64,000 bases of DNA, taken from Batillaria attramentaria. Taxonomy: Eukaryota; Mollusca; Gastropoda; Batillariidae. Shown here piece after piece: positions 35,931 through 48,028 of this stretch (position 1 is the stretch's first letter; every line of letters starts with the position of its first letter). The notes below the pieces were generated by a model. That model was given only the letters and a program-made list of their open reading frames with translations. It was not told the DNA's origin and did not search any database. Position numbers and translations under genes: made by a program. The stretch lies in assembly GCA_018292915.2 (NCBI GenBank), contig JACVVK020000210.1, forward strand, positions 892,001 through 956,000. Direction: 5' to 3'.

Positions 35931-36881
35931 AAGGAAACAGGGGATACGACACACTGAACTGACTGATAAGACACGTATTGTATCTGATCAGTTTAGCGAG
36001 AGTTGTGCCTACAGGCGATATGCTAAAAACTATGCAGTGATTTCAACAGTTACACTTGTGAAAAATCATGTGAGATCCTCCACCTTTGTAGCTTGCAAAT
36101 GTCAGTTAGGAAACAGACATTTATCTTTTTTTTTTTTCACTGCAGCTGTGCCAAGCGATCATCCAGCGTGATTGGTTGACTTTTTTCAAGGAAGGAGTAC
36201 TGTATTTCAAAACATAGAACATGTACTTTCTTTATTTTAGCCTTCCCTCCCTCTCCCTTTTTTTTTTTTTTTTTTTAGGTCACTCTGGCATCAGGAATAC
36301 TGCTAAGCGGCAACAAATTATGCGTAACTGTTCACTGATGTGCTGATAAGGTTTTTTTGTTGTTTTACTGGAAGAAAATGTTTGTGAAACGAGTTACAAA
36401 TGAACCCTAAGAGTATCCTTTTTTTTTTTTTTTTTTTAAAATCTAGTTTGTGGTGAAATTTATTTTACAGAGCCCAAGCCTTTTTCAGCTCCCCCCTACT
36501 TTCCACACACACACACACACACACACACACCTTTCTTCTCATACTTGGATCATAGACTGACATTTTATTGTTTTTGGTGAGTTGGACTCGAGATAGGAGA
36601 GTTGACGGGTTAAAACCCCTACACTGAAAGGCAAAGTTTTCACAGTCTCGGGTTTTGTTTTGCTACCCCACCCCCCTTCCCCCTCCCCCAGTGCCGGTGT
36701 CTTTGAAATCAACATAGCGGTGAACAGCAACGTCAGATCAGTGTTCCGCCCCCTCCCCTCCAAATCTGAATAATTTTTTAAAGTCTCCACTCCCGCTGTG
36801 TGTTTAGGCGGATCGGTTTTGTTGCGCGGTGTAATACGTAATATGTTGGGCGTTCCGTTCGCCATGTTGCGGTCGCTACTT
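35742..36881. other. intergenic, simple repeats only
   Basis: Contains a GT/GA microsatellite (35890-35930), poly-T runs (36128-36138, 36259-36278, 36420-36437) and a CA run (36504-36531). I see no gene apart from the candidate poly(A) signal at 35762. Confidence 0.6.
35762..35767 (+). terminator. candidate DNAJC19 poly(A) signal
   Basis: This AATAAA is the first clear signal after the DNAJC19 stop at 34637, 21 bp beyond the duplicated target site of the transposon. Use of this site is inferred. Confidence 0.4.
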
Positions 36882-37343
36882 CACGGGGGTGAACAACGCG
36901 ACGAAGGTTTCCGAAGAGAACACATGATAAAATTACGGTTGGTGGTACATGACAAAATTGCATTTTTGTTTTCCTGCAGAAAAAAATCAACGATCATTTT
37001 TGTTTCTGTAGCAAATCGGAAATAAATTTTTTTTTTCTGCAGGAAACCGTCTTTGCTGCGCAAAAAAGAAAACCCCAAACAAACAAAACCTTCACTGGCT
37101 GCAGAAAATAGTTATATTGCAGAAGTTTGGGTGGGTTTTTTTTTTTGGGTCCTGCAGGAAAACATCTGCTATTTTGTCATCGCTCGCCAATGTTTTCTGC
37201 CGAAAAATCAGTTGTTTTTTCTGCAGAAAAGTCAGTGTTATATTTGATAAAGCTATATGCCTGCTCTTCGCCGGACTGAAATTATGATCTCCACGCGTCC
37301 GAGTGTCTTCGGAAACCTTCAAGTCACGTGGTTCACCCCCGTG
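36882..37343. mobile_element. CACGGGGGTGAAC element, 5-bp TSD, CTGCAG-rich interior
   Basis: The left terminus CACGGGGGTGAAC and right terminus GTTCACCCCCGTG are perfect inverted repeats, with further inner complementarity (GAAGGTTTCCGAAGA against TCTTCGGAAACCTTC). TACTT lies at 36877-36881 and 37344-37348. The interior carries about six TTTTCTGCAG / CTGCAGAAAA motifs in both orientations. No coding sequence. 462 bp. Confidence 0.88.
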
Positions 37344-37348
37344 TACTT

Positions 37349-39435
37349 CCGTTCACCGGTCGAAAGCATGCGCTTACTTCTGACGTAATATTACGGGTAG
37401 CATCAAAGACTGACGCTGCGGGTTGTGCAGCCTTTTCGCGCGTCACAGTTTCACTGGCTTTGTTTTCCGCTCAGCGTCAGTCGCTGCGTGGGGAGGCCCC
37501 GGCTTCGATCCGCTTATCCGGCCTTGTGCCGGTGTGTCAGTCAAACAAAGACATACATACGCTGCTTTTTAATAGTGTCTGCGGGCAATACAGTTAGCCT
37601 AAACTGATCGCTTAGTAAAACTGAACAAAGCAAGCAACCCAACAGTGTAATTTGTTGGCTACACACGCCGGGTCGAACCGTGTGCACTTCAGTCGCCGGC
37701 GCACGTGGTTGAAGTTGGTTGGGGGCCGCCGCAACGTGACTACTCTGCTGAGCTGGCGTGGTGATACCAGGAGAAAGTTTCCGTGGATGACCGTTACCGG
37801 TATGTTAAAAAAAACCAACTTAAGTGATATCAATATATTTCAGTTTTCCCACATTCTTTATACGCTTATTCTTGGGGGAAAAAAAACCAAAAAAAACTTA
37901 TAAGTTCAGAATATCATAGTCAAAATCGGACTAAACTGAACAAACAAAAACTTGACTAATGGGTCACTTGCGATCAACAGAAGTTCAGAAAAAAATCTGT
38001 TCGGACAAAATTGTCCCTCGGTCGTGAGATACTGAAACTGTATTATTCAATGAGCCCCAATAAAGATGAAATTAACACCTTTCCTGTACTTCAGGGCCCG
38101 TATGTAAAACTGACACGAGGTTAATTTAACCCACGGCTACGGGCCTAACCCGGACTAGTACTAGGACAAAAGAAACCCCCACTGAAAACAAAATTAAATA
38201 AATAAAAAAATAATTTAAAAAAAGGAAGCGAAGAAAGAAAGACAAAAATCCTTCTATATCGGCAGAGGCACTTTGCTGGAATGGACCCGCTTATGATTAA
38301 AAACAAAAAACAACAGAAAATATAACCCTAGAGCTAGCTAGTATAGTTTGAGGTTAGACTCTAACCCGGGGCTAAACTCCCTAACCCCGACTTTTACCAT
38401 CATTAGCTTGCTTTACGTCCTATGGCCTTTGGCCCGTAAGGACAAGTTGTTCCTGGCAATAGTGGCATGTGTCTTTGGCTGCTTGGCTGGGCGAAGATTC
38501 GACTTTTACATGCGTTCCCTGGTTTTTATACTGCCCGGAGGGGGGGGGGGATGCGGGGGAGAGAACTGACTAAAAATAAAATTATACGTTCGATCGTTCC
38601 CTTCTGTTCGCCTGTTCTTCCATTTCTCCGTTTTTGTCAGTCGCGCTTTCCCATTTCCCCATTCTCCTGTCACAGCCGGTTTTTCTTTCTTTCCCCATTC
38701 TCCTATTTGCCATTTTTCCTGTTTGTTCATTCTGGTGTTTCTTTAGAAATAATTTGTCCACTGGACCTTTTGACCAAACTGATCTCCTGTCTTTCAAGGT
38801 TTCAGTTTGTCTTTTGTGACTGTTGTTGTTCTTGTCTTCTCCGTTTTGTATATATATATATATTCTGTATCGATCAGTTGTTGTGCCCGGCCGTCCCGGG
38901 TGTCTGCCGTCGCTAAAAACTACACTGTACAGATTGTTTTTAAACGAACGACTGAGAGGGAAAAATTAACCGTTGGTAAGCTGAACAGTTGTCGATGGCC
39001 TATCGGCTCCACTTGGACCCAGGGGCCTAAGTAAGTAAGTAAGTAAGCTGAACAGCGGAGAAACATTACAAAAAATCCTTTCAGATATTTCCAGCAGTTA
39101 AAACACAGAAGAAAAAAAAACCACACACACTGATGTGGTAACGATTTTTTTTTTTTTTAACTCCACTCTCAAATATGCGGCATCGCGGGTTTTTGTCGAG
39201 TCATTGTGTCTCACGTAGACACATATTGTAAGAATTAACTCAGTCGATGCGAGTCGCGACTGAGGAGTAAGAGAGAGACAGAGATAGAGCAAGTAATACT
39301 TGATCAAATAATTAGTTTACTTTAGAAGCACCGAAGAATTCGTTCTCGCTTCACTTCATTAGAGCCTTAAGTCGCGCGGGACCGGCGACTGAAAGAATTA
39401 AATGAGTGGGAATAGTAGTATCATTATAACAACTG

Positions 39436-39511
<76 letters not shown>

Positions 39512-41089
39512 TACACGTAATTTATATATATGTATGTGTCCTGCGTTTCAGTGTACACCACCAAAAACTGACCATTTCGTATTTCAGTCATAGAGCTTGA
39601 ACGAAAAGATATAATTATATACCGACAGTTCGGTGGTGTTTCTAATGTTCAATATTATATTGCTCGGACGCTCAGTTGTGGTTTACTCTTGCCTCAAAAT
39701 GTAAGGCAGTTGATGTAAAGGTGTCCTGAATGATTAGAACAACACGCACTGACACTGACATTTTGGTGAGTGCAATCTTATGACTGAACTTTTTCCCCCA
39801 CAACAATTTGAAGAATAGCTGGCACCAGTGGTTTTATTACCGTTTCCCTTGTCTTGTCTAATTGAATTTGAATGGTTTGAGCTTTACGTCCTTTCCTGGC
39901 GTGTGTCATCGACAGCTTGGGTTTGCGGGTCAGTGACTTGTTGGGTGGATATGGGCTGTTTTACTTTGCTTTGGGCATCGTCAGAGGTTCTCTGCTAGGG
40001 GATTTGTCTTGTCTAGTCATTTAGTGCTTTAAAAAAAACTGTAGGATTGGCAGTCACTTTTCAGCAGTATCTCTCACTGTCACGGTACAGAAAAATGAAT
40101 TAATTGGTCATACGGCGAATCGGAGAACGGTCTCGTGACACTTACGACGTGGTGTGAACTTGTGTGCACGGGGAGGAACAGTCATCTTTCATGGCGAGAG
40201 ATTTCACTGTGCGGTTCAGTGTCGCAAGATCTACGATCTCACAGTGGGGAAAAAAGAGTCATGGTTCGTAGCAAGGTGATACTGACTTAAGATGTTGTGC
40301 AGAGGCTGTGTGTTTTTTTTATGGTGAAGTAGGCGAACAGCCCACTACCCCCCCCCCCCCCCAACAGACGCGCACACACACTCATTGACACAATGAATGA
40401 CGCGCTCGCGCGCGCACACACACACACACACACGCGCGCCTTGCCAACACCCCCACCCTTTCCCCAAACATGCATGCACACCCTTCTCCTCAACTGCCAT
40501 TCCCTGAGTGGGGAAAAAAACTGAGTGTACAAGTACATGATCATCTTATTCTTAGGCGACAGAAAAACGAGGTTTTTTTTTAGAGGAGGAGGAGGAAGAA
40601 GAAGAAACATTTTAATAATTCAACAAAAGCAAAAATCATCATGATCGACCGTGAACGAAACTGAAAAAACACGTCCGAACGTGAGACTATCCCCGTGTCT
40701 GTTGGAGGACGAAAATAGGTAAATCTTGTTATTTTCACCGTGTTGGTACATCCAGCCCTTACGGTGGCTCGCTCGGTCCCTGCGTGAGGTGCTTTGATCG
40801 ATACCGGCAGATTTAGCTTCTGGACCAGTTTGTTTTTCTCTAATGACACCCAGAAATAGGCATTAGGTATATCGAACACGAGCGCAGCTGAAAGAAGCCC
40901 GAAGGCTCTTGGAATTGATGATGACATTTACGTCATACAAGGAGGGTCACACACTCTAATAAAGTTTAGATGTACTTTAATCTTTATCAGTCGTTCTCAC
41001 TGAGTCCACCTTATACTAGACAAGGCTTAAAATCTTCCACCGGCTTTTGGCGGACGGATTTCCACCTTTGGCTTAAACTTAAAGTTTTC
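37349..41089. other. intergenic, no gene recognised
   Basis: A GC-richer stretch (37360-37800) ends with a plausible splice donor (ACCG|GTATGTT at 37800), so an untranslated first exon is possible but unsupported. The rest holds simple repeats: CA at 39439-39509, CA/CG at 40370-40440 and poly-C near 40348. No conserved protein is seen in any frame. Confidence 0.5.
39439..39509. repeat. (AC)n microsatellite
   Basis: A pure AC run of about 70 bp in intergenic DNA, likely highly polymorphic. Confidence 0.95.
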
Positions 41090-41345
41090 CTCACCCCAAA
41101 AAGTGTGTTTCCTCCTCTCGCTATGGCTCCCTGTGGAGCATAGGCCATCGACAACCCTTCGCCATCGCACTCGGTTCCGGGCTGTTCTTGCCACTCCAAC
41201 CCAGTTGGTCCCCTGTTGCAGTGTTGCGCCTCCAGCTGTTGCGAGGACGGCCTCTCTTCCTCTTCCCCTGCGGGTTCCATGTCAGGGCTTCGCGTGTGGT
41301 GCTAGATGCTGGCTTCCTGAGTTTCCTCCTCAGAAGCACTTAAAC
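41090..41345 (-). pseudogene. LINE reverse transcriptase C-terminal fossil, frameshifted
   Basis: On the minus strand, [20 protein letters not shown] (about 41190-41285) matches the conserved '[10 protein letters not shown]' segment near the C-terminus of many non-LTR retrotransposon polyproteins. After it, homology continues in another frame ([20 protein letters not shown]), which indicates a frameshift. The flanks resemble other dispersed repeat fragments in the window. It is a short dead remnant. Confidence 0.8.
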
Positions 41346-41419
41346 TTATGCCAAAAACGCACCCACTTCCACCGCTTTTAGTTTAATTCTTAAACTTTAA
41401 AGTCCCCCCCCCCCGAAAA

Positions 41420-41597
41420 AAAAGTGTTTGTCAGAAACACTTCAAATCATGCCAAAATGCACTGACCACTACAAACTGCACAGATTTCTCTCTCTCTTCC
41501 TTTTTAATTGCAGGAAAGCATGCCCCCGGACACACCCAGCAAAGCAGCAGGCGTGCGCTCTTGGTTTTGCCACTTCATCACGAGATCATAATTATGC
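41420..41597. repeat. relic of a dispersed repeat (shared with 30850-30990 and 47820-47960)
   Basis: Shared landmarks in order are AAATGCAC…TTGCACAGATTT-like sequence, GCATGCCCCCGGAC and GGTTTTGCCACT. Partial, with no termini visible. Confidence 0.55.
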
Positions 41598-41765
41598 ATG
41601 CTGGGGAATTTTCAGCCAAATTTCCTCTCCTTTCAGCCAAAAAAAATCTAACTTTCAGCTAAATAAAAGGAAGGAGGAAAGACTTTGCACACACTGTCAT
41701 GGCACATGTAATGTCATGCTCATATGGGAGAATCTAACGTCATTTTTGAAGACTTGCATGTCAGT
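41598..41765 (+). mobile_element. fragment of CAGRCTGGGGAA MITE family
   Basis: GCTGGGGAATTTTCAGCC begins it and the central TCATTTTTGAAGACTTGCAT block follows. The right part is replaced by a family C SINE tail (about 41785-41880). Confidence 0.65.
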
Positions 41766-41784
41766 ATTAAGGCAGTATTAAGGC

Positions 41785-41880
41785 AAATATTTGTGCTGGC
41801 TTCTTTATCGTTGTCCCGTCTTTGATATCACCCGTATGTGGTGGACAAGGACGTTACTAAAGCTCCCAAACACCCACCCA
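41785..41880 (+). repeat. tRNA-derived SINE (family C), 3' fragment
   Basis: TTTGTGCTGGCTTC, ATCGTTGTCCCGTC, GACAAGGACGT and ACACCCACCCACC match the bodies at 58620-58737 and 8397-8480 in order. The tRNA-like head is missing. Confidence 0.65.
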
Positions 41881-41881
41881 C

Positions 41882-42286
41882 CTACCCCCCCCCCCCCCCC
41901 CCAGACTGATCTTTTTTTATTTTTCATTCCGACTGAGTGAGTGGAGTGACACCGAGCTTTACTGAGACTAGTAAACGCAGCATATAATGATGCACGAAAT
42001 AAACTGAGACAGACGAACGAGAACTGCTTTCCGACTTCGCCGCTAGAGCATCAAACGAATGAAGCCTGAGTTTCTAGTGGTTGACTCAGTGTACTGTGTC
42101 GATCATAGTTTTGAACTTTGAAGCAAAGAGGATAAAACGAACGAATCGCGATTCGCCGGCAGCGGTTCTCTTTCATCAAGCCGTTGTGGCTGTAAAGATC
42201 AAGATATCTTTTAAATCCCATTCGGCCGGCCGATATTTCTTTGGTCCGGCCAGGCTCTCACAACCGTGACAGCGGGGTGACCGTGC

Positions 42287-42325
<39 letters not shown>

Positions 42326-43207
42326 GCCGGCGTGAATATTTTTCTGTTAGCCTGTAACCGGCTCAGTCTGATGTGATACATACATGTATACATGATACAT
42401 ACGTGTATACATACATGTATACGTACGTATGTCCGTCAGTCTACCGCGGCCAGACTATTGGTACTTTATGTTGATCAGTTTTTGTCCCTCGGAGCAGGTC
42501 ACCTCCCATGAGGTCATGAGGTCAGTTTTCGGCCGATAACCGACAATGCAGCCTTCTTTGCTACCTTGTAAGTTGTTAAACCTTCCCCTATCAGTACCAT
42601 TAGCTAATCGCAGCGCGCGGCGTTAGCAGCTCGCGGCCTCTGCCGTGTGAGCCTAATTTACATGTAAATGGGTTACGCTGCTCAACGAAGTCCTCCGTAC
42701 GAAATCCTACTAAGTCTCACTATTAACTGCTTAGTCAGTGCCGATTACACGAGGGAACTTGAACGGATTCGGGGAAACCCGGCCTCTGTGCTGGGCCCTA
42801 TAGCTACATGTATACGTACACGTCGTTTTTTCCGGAACTGAACATGCCATAGCTGAACAGAACCCGAATTTTTTTTTTCTCAGAAACAGTAACAACACTT
42901 GTTGTTGTGTATTACTGAGACCTGTGACTGAAAATGTGGAATTCACGACCTGTCAGTCCCCAACTGAAGTGAAAGCTCACGTCTCGGCCAAGCAACTAAC
43001 ACTGACTGGCCGGGGTTTTGGACTGGTTTGTTTTAAACGGTTAACTGACTACGAAATCGGTGAACAGTTGTGTTGGGCTATTACAGGTATGTACATGATT
43101 ATCGTACTCATATAATGCATTTTTGAAAGCGGCCACTTGAAAGAATTAATGTGTGCGCTGGTCGTGACTGACAGAGCTGTGCCGGGTGCGTGATAAGTAC
43201 AGTGTAC
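41882..43207. other. intergenic, no gene recognised
   Basis: Contains an AT microsatellite (42290-42318) and palindromic ACATGTATAC repeats (42370-42430). The open stretch 42924-43086 ends in a plausible donor (ACAG|GTATGT), but no homology supports an exon. Confidence 0.5.
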
Positions 43208-43607
43208 CAGGCTGGGGAATTTTCAGTCATTGGCAATTTTCACTTTCAGCCAAATTTCCTATTCTTTCAGAAAAACAACAACTAAGTTTCCGAAAAGAAA
43301 GAGGGGGAAAAGGTGGTACCGTCACACAGTTATGTATCATGACTATGGTGCATGTAATGCCGTATTGGACAGTCTTCATTTTTGAAGATTTTCAGTTCAT
43401 GTCAGTAGGTCTGCCAAGGCAGTATTTTACTTCTGGGTGCCACAAGAGGCTACTAAATGCGTTTAAAAATGCTAAAATTTGCTTTCTGAAGTGAGGGCGC
43501 CGCCCCCAACAGCAGGGCGCTGCCTCTGCGAGGGCCTCTGCATCCTGGCCTAGGTTTCAGTCTTTTTGTTTTGTGTTTTTTCCCTCAGCAAGTCAGTCTC
43601 CAGCCTG
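43208..43607. mobile_element. CAGRCTGGGGAA MITE, degenerate copy
   Basis: The left end is CAGGCTGGGGAATTTTCAG; the right end CAGTCTCCAGCCTG is degenerate. Interior blocks match 54057-54430 in order (TCATTTTTGAAGA…, GTGCCACAAGAGGC…, TTTAAAAATGCTAAAATTTG). No convincing target duplication. Confidence 0.75.
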
Positions 43608-44320
43608 AAATACAAAGTGCACGCGACAATGATCAGTGATGCGCCGGTCCTGGCGCACGGAGCCATTAATTTTTGTCTGCGGTTGACAGAGAACGGTTAG
43701 GCGGGACTGAACTGTTTTTTTGGTTTTTTTTTTCGCCCACCGTGGCCGACTGACAGGAAAAACTGATAACGATTTCCATGTGACTTCTCGCTCGTGAGCT
43801 CTCTCTCTCTCTCTCTCACACGCACGCACGCACGGCACACACGCGCACCTCACGCGCATTGGGCGTCTGAGATTGGGGTCGACATCATCTAACCGCTAAC
43901 CGGATTCAGTGGCCGGAAAGACTCTGCGGTCGCCATTACTACAGGCTCTCGATCACTGAAAGAGAAATCCTGCAACCCGGGCAAACACCCCCCCCCCCCA
44001 AAAAAAAAAAAAACAACAACAAAACCGTACCCCGATGTGGGCAAATAATAGAGAGATAATGATGCTTTTTTTCACGACTATATTTTCTCAGTTCTATAGT
44101 AGATGTAGTGGGGAGTGGTGCATAAGTGTATTGACTACCGACTCATCCGCAGCAGTGTCTGTATTGAATCCAAACGCCTGTGGCTACTGTAATAATGTAC
44201 CACCTACTTGTATAACTGATGATGTCAAGCACATTATCATTCTGCAGTCACCAGCGTCGGATCCAGAGGTTTCCTGACACAACCCTACACAGGTGACAAA
44301 GAGAGGCTGCAGTTGTGCGC

Positions 44321-44328
44321 AGCCATTG

Positions 44329-44363
<35 letters not shown>

Positions 44364-44398
44364 GTGCGGGGTGTGTGTGTGTATGTGTGTGTGTGTAT
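44321..44398. repeat. (GT)n microsatellite, interrupted
   Basis: GT run with TT, GCGGG and TA interruptions in intergenic DNA. Confidence 0.9.
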
Positions 44399-44619
44399 TT
44401 CATTTCTGACTCAGAGAAACCCCAGTTTCAGCATGACTAATTAAACTAAATATCCGCCTGCAGGGGGCAGCACTGATCAAGGCTCTACTTCAACAATTTC
44501 AGTCAAGGCTCACCTGTACATCATTGTGTCAGTTTCAGTACGTTAAATCACACCACTGCGCAATAATTTTGGTTTTGTCTCTGTGCTACACGACCATGTC
44601 TTGTGGCAACACCCTTACC

Positions 44620-44807
44620 AGCCAAAACAACGACAACAAAATACAAACAAAACAACAAAACCAATAATATAAACAGACAAACAACTTCACAAAACAAAAA
44701 ATAACCAACCCTCCCCCCCCCCAAAAAAAAAGAACCACCACCAACGTCCCCCCCCCCCCAAAAAAAAAAACAACAACAAAAAAACCCAAAACAAAAACAA
44801 CAACAAA

Positions 44808-44838
<31 letters not shown>

Positions 44839-44990
44839 TAACAAACCGTAAAAACAATGTACAACTCTGTGAAAATACAAAACAGCCCAACATCGAACAC
44901 AAAACACACACACTGACACGAAATGAAAAAAAAACAAAAACCCAAAACAACAAAATCAACACTACCACAACAACCGAAACTGACCACTGA
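44620..44990. repeat. A/C-rich low-complexity tract
   Basis: CAA, CAAA and CA simple sequence with poly-C and poly-A runs. The long minus-strand open frames here are hydrophobic Phe/Val/Cys-rich artefacts of this composition. Confidence 0.9.
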
Positions 44991-45367
44991 CAGGCCTTAG
45001 GTCAAATGCACAAGAGAGAAAAACTTGAAACCACCACCACTGAAAAAAATAAAACAAACGGTCCGACACTAGCACGTTCAGACGACTGACGGGCTGCTGA
45101 TCCTAGAATAGCAAGATTCCGCCGCTGCAACACACACACACACACACGAACGCTGCCCGTTGATTGAGTGTCGTCTGCTAGTCATGTGCTCCACTGAGAC
45201 ATTCCACATCCATAAAATGCCAAGAGAGAAAGGCGACGAATCGATTAGGAATAAGAAAAGAGTAATATTACTCTCATCGAATCCGTCGCGTGACGATGTC
45301 ATATGATTCTGGCACCGTGAGCTAAAAAATAGAAAGTAAAAGGCGAACATTTACGGAATATCGACCG

Positions 45368-45557
45368 CTCACGTGAGAACAGGGTAAATAACTCTCGATC
45401 GACCAATGTCGTCATTGTGTTGTGGTCACATGATATTAGTATCCGCCATCATGGTGCCCAAACTTAGTACTGGACACCGAACTTGTTCTGTCTAGTTGAT
45501 TTCGATCCGCGATAACTGGCCTGGCGTTTTGTTGCAATCGTCTGCGGAAGCAATTGG
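45368..45557 (+). promoter_or_regulatory. putative RNF13 promoter and 5'UTR exon
   Basis: The 10-bp palindrome CTCACGTGAG (45368-45377) contains a CACGTG E-box. A CpG-containing segment follows and ends in a good donor, CAATTG|GGTAAG-type (GT at 45558). The first coding exon (from 48015) has only 14 bases before its ATG, so an upstream non-coding exon is needed. This is the best candidate, but without transcript data it is inference. Confidence 0.45.
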
Positions 45558-46685
45558 GTAAGAACGTTCTTTCTGACTTATCTGAAAAGTTGTTCGGTCG
45601 TAGTTTGTTTCAGCGTCAGCGTCCAAACTTTGCGATGGCGATGGTCGTTTTTATCGCGTAGACGGGGGTGTTGTGATTTTTCGCGTCCAGGAGTTGACCT
45701 GTTTTCTCGTACTCATGGTTGTTATTATCCAGTTTTGTTTGGTAGGGTGGTGAGATAGGGTATCCAAGCGACACGTTTCGTTTGATTCGATCGGGGCCTT
45801 TTCTCCATTTCTTGTGTGAGGTCACTAGGTTAATGATAGGGCTGGTCAGTGGCCGCGTTGGCCAGCCGAGTGGACAAGGCCATCCGAATTTGGCGTTTCG
45901 CGGCGCCACGTGAGTGAAAAATCGACTGGAATTCGTACTGAGCACTAAACATACCATCTTATAATGTTATAGCAGATGGTAAGCGTTTTATCTGATCATT
46001 TGGCCTGCGCCATTTGGGTTTTCCAATGAGTACCTTGCGTATCCTAAATTAGATTAGACAGACGAGTAGTAGACTTGGACATTATACACTTTCCCAGTTT
46101 CTTTGTTTTGGTTTTGCTTTGCTCCGCTCTCTAGGTGAGTTTGTCTGGGAGTTTGTCAAACTATCGTAATTTGGCAGAGGTTTAGGGATAGTAACCTAGG
46201 TCGAAGGAGGTTTATGGTTACCGTTAGTCACCCTGTTTGAATAAGGTTTACCGTTCATTGATGGTTTATCTAAATTTAGTGAGGTGTCGTGATACTGATA
46301 GAAGATAGAATCACTAAGGTTTTATGTTGGGACTGGGTTTGGTACATATTTTTTTGTTTGTTTCAGAAACATGTTTAAGACGTTTGTGTTCACCATGATT
46401 AATATTTGTGTATGGTTAAACTTTAAAAACAAAACAGTTGGATATTTGGGTGGGAAACATTAGGTGACAGTTCATGCACAGTTACTTACGATAAGCCCAT
46501 CCCCACCCTGATTGACCAGCGCTCCCCCCCCCGAACAAAACATGATAATTTTTTTTTAAGTTAAAGAGGAAAAATGTTGAATTCCTCAGTCAGGATTTTC
46601 TGTTATTGTTTTACAATCAGTTGGATTGCACTAACTTACTAGTCTGAACACATTTTTCCTAGTAGTAATAGGCCTACTTCATTCT

Positions 46686-47999
46686 CAGGGGTCGAAATTC
46701 TCCGCCGTTCGGCGGATTTCCGCTTTTTAGAAATCCGTTTCCTCCTAAACGAAGTTCGGTTCCGCCGAAAAAAAAATCGGAAAAAAAAAATTCCCAGTGG
46801 TACGCTTTCTGTGAATCCCCACTCGGTACGGTGCTGGCAATACCGACAGCGATTTTGTGTGGCCTATCCCCTACTGTGCACGCGTGACCGCGGACAAAGA
46901 CTGGGCAATTAACGCATCGCCCCCGAAACACCACTGCAGCTATGCGGGTGGCTTATCACCTCATGCCAGTTCCGACGTCCGAGCCTTTACACCTGTCAAA
47001 TCACTGACCATTCAAGTCGGTGCGTGTGAACGTTTCTTTGTGTGCCAATGTGTGTGAGCGAATTAAGGCGGATATTTGAAGGTATGGTGTGGTTACGACT
47101 GAATCCCCCTTGTTTTCGTGTTTGACAACAAGAAAACAGAAACAGCGAATTCATCCGGACTAAACTCAGTGATTTGACACTTAGCAAATCAGTCGGCAAC
47201 GCCGGGATGTCTGTGTACGTCGTTTGGACAAGTGTGTGTGTGTGTGTGTGACGGTGAGAGAAAGGGAGAGACTGTGATGCCGCTGGGAATTCAACCGGAC
47301 TAAACTCGGTGATTTGACAGCTAACCGGCAACGCCGGGATGTCAGTGTACGTCGTTTGGACATGTTATCCGTTACGCAAATTTAGGTAAAGCCGCACAAT
47401 CTTGATTGCTGAAAGACTCCACAGAAACACCAGACTCTGCTACTGAGTCACATTTATGCATGTACCAATTATGCCATGATCTCTACGGTTGACATGCGCT
47501 CCCGGGGAATGGTCCGGACACCACCGTGAGTGTCTGTGACGGGCGACCAACTCAGTTGCCAAGTGAGGCTCTACTGTAGAACAAAAATCTGTTTCAGAGA
47601 TGTAAATCAGTGTCATGCCTTATCAGAAGCTGAGAGTAGTCTGAATGATGCATGATGACCTCAACTGGCTTAAGCATTGTCATTGTAGGGAACATGCTCT
47701 TTCAAGGGTTGTGTGAAATTGAATGAAGACCACAAAAACAAAGTTGTTGGATGGTATGATAAAAAAAAGAAGCAAATTTAGCATATCTTTTCTGAATTTT
47801 TTCATCCCAGATTGTGTGCAGTTTTGCAGTCAGAATGCACCAGATTGCACAGATTTTAATCTAGATTTTAAAAATTTTCACGGGGGAGCATGCCCCCGGA
47901 CCCCCCTAGGTAGGGCGCCTTCGGCGCTACGCAGTCGTGGTTTTGCCACTCCACTCAAAATTTTCCTCTTTTTTCATCCTGGAGCATTTCTACCCCCTG
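46686..47999. mobile_element. 1.3-kb non-autonomous element, CAGGGGTCGAAATTCTCC termini
   Basis: Termini CAGGGGTCGAAATTCTCC and (complement) CAGGGGGTAGAAATGCTCC are imperfect inverted repeats. The flanking hexamers CATTCT and CATTTT may be a 6-bp duplication with one change. The body is shared with 29740-31037. It lies in the RNF13 5' intron and ends 15 bp before the first coding exon. Confidence 0.8.
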
Positions 48000-48028
48000 C
48001 ATTTTGTATTGCAGGATTGGTGAGCAGG

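Noticed and set aside
37652..37900. First exon of an unknown gene in a GC-rich stretch
   Set aside because: A plausible donor at 37800 exists, but no coding homology and no following exon can be identified.
40580..40927. 115-residue minus-strand open frame
   Set aside because: No recognisable domain, no splice or promoter context, and a poly-GAA/GAG stretch forms part of it.
44035..44277. 80-residue plus-strand open frame with several cysteines
   Set aside because: No homology I recognise, short, and next to poly-C/poly-A and GT repeats. Cannot be supported.
44548..44987. Two hydrophobic minus-strand proteins of about 130 aa
   Set aside because: Produced by AAC/CA simple sequence; composition is almost only Phe, Val, Cys, Leu and Gly.
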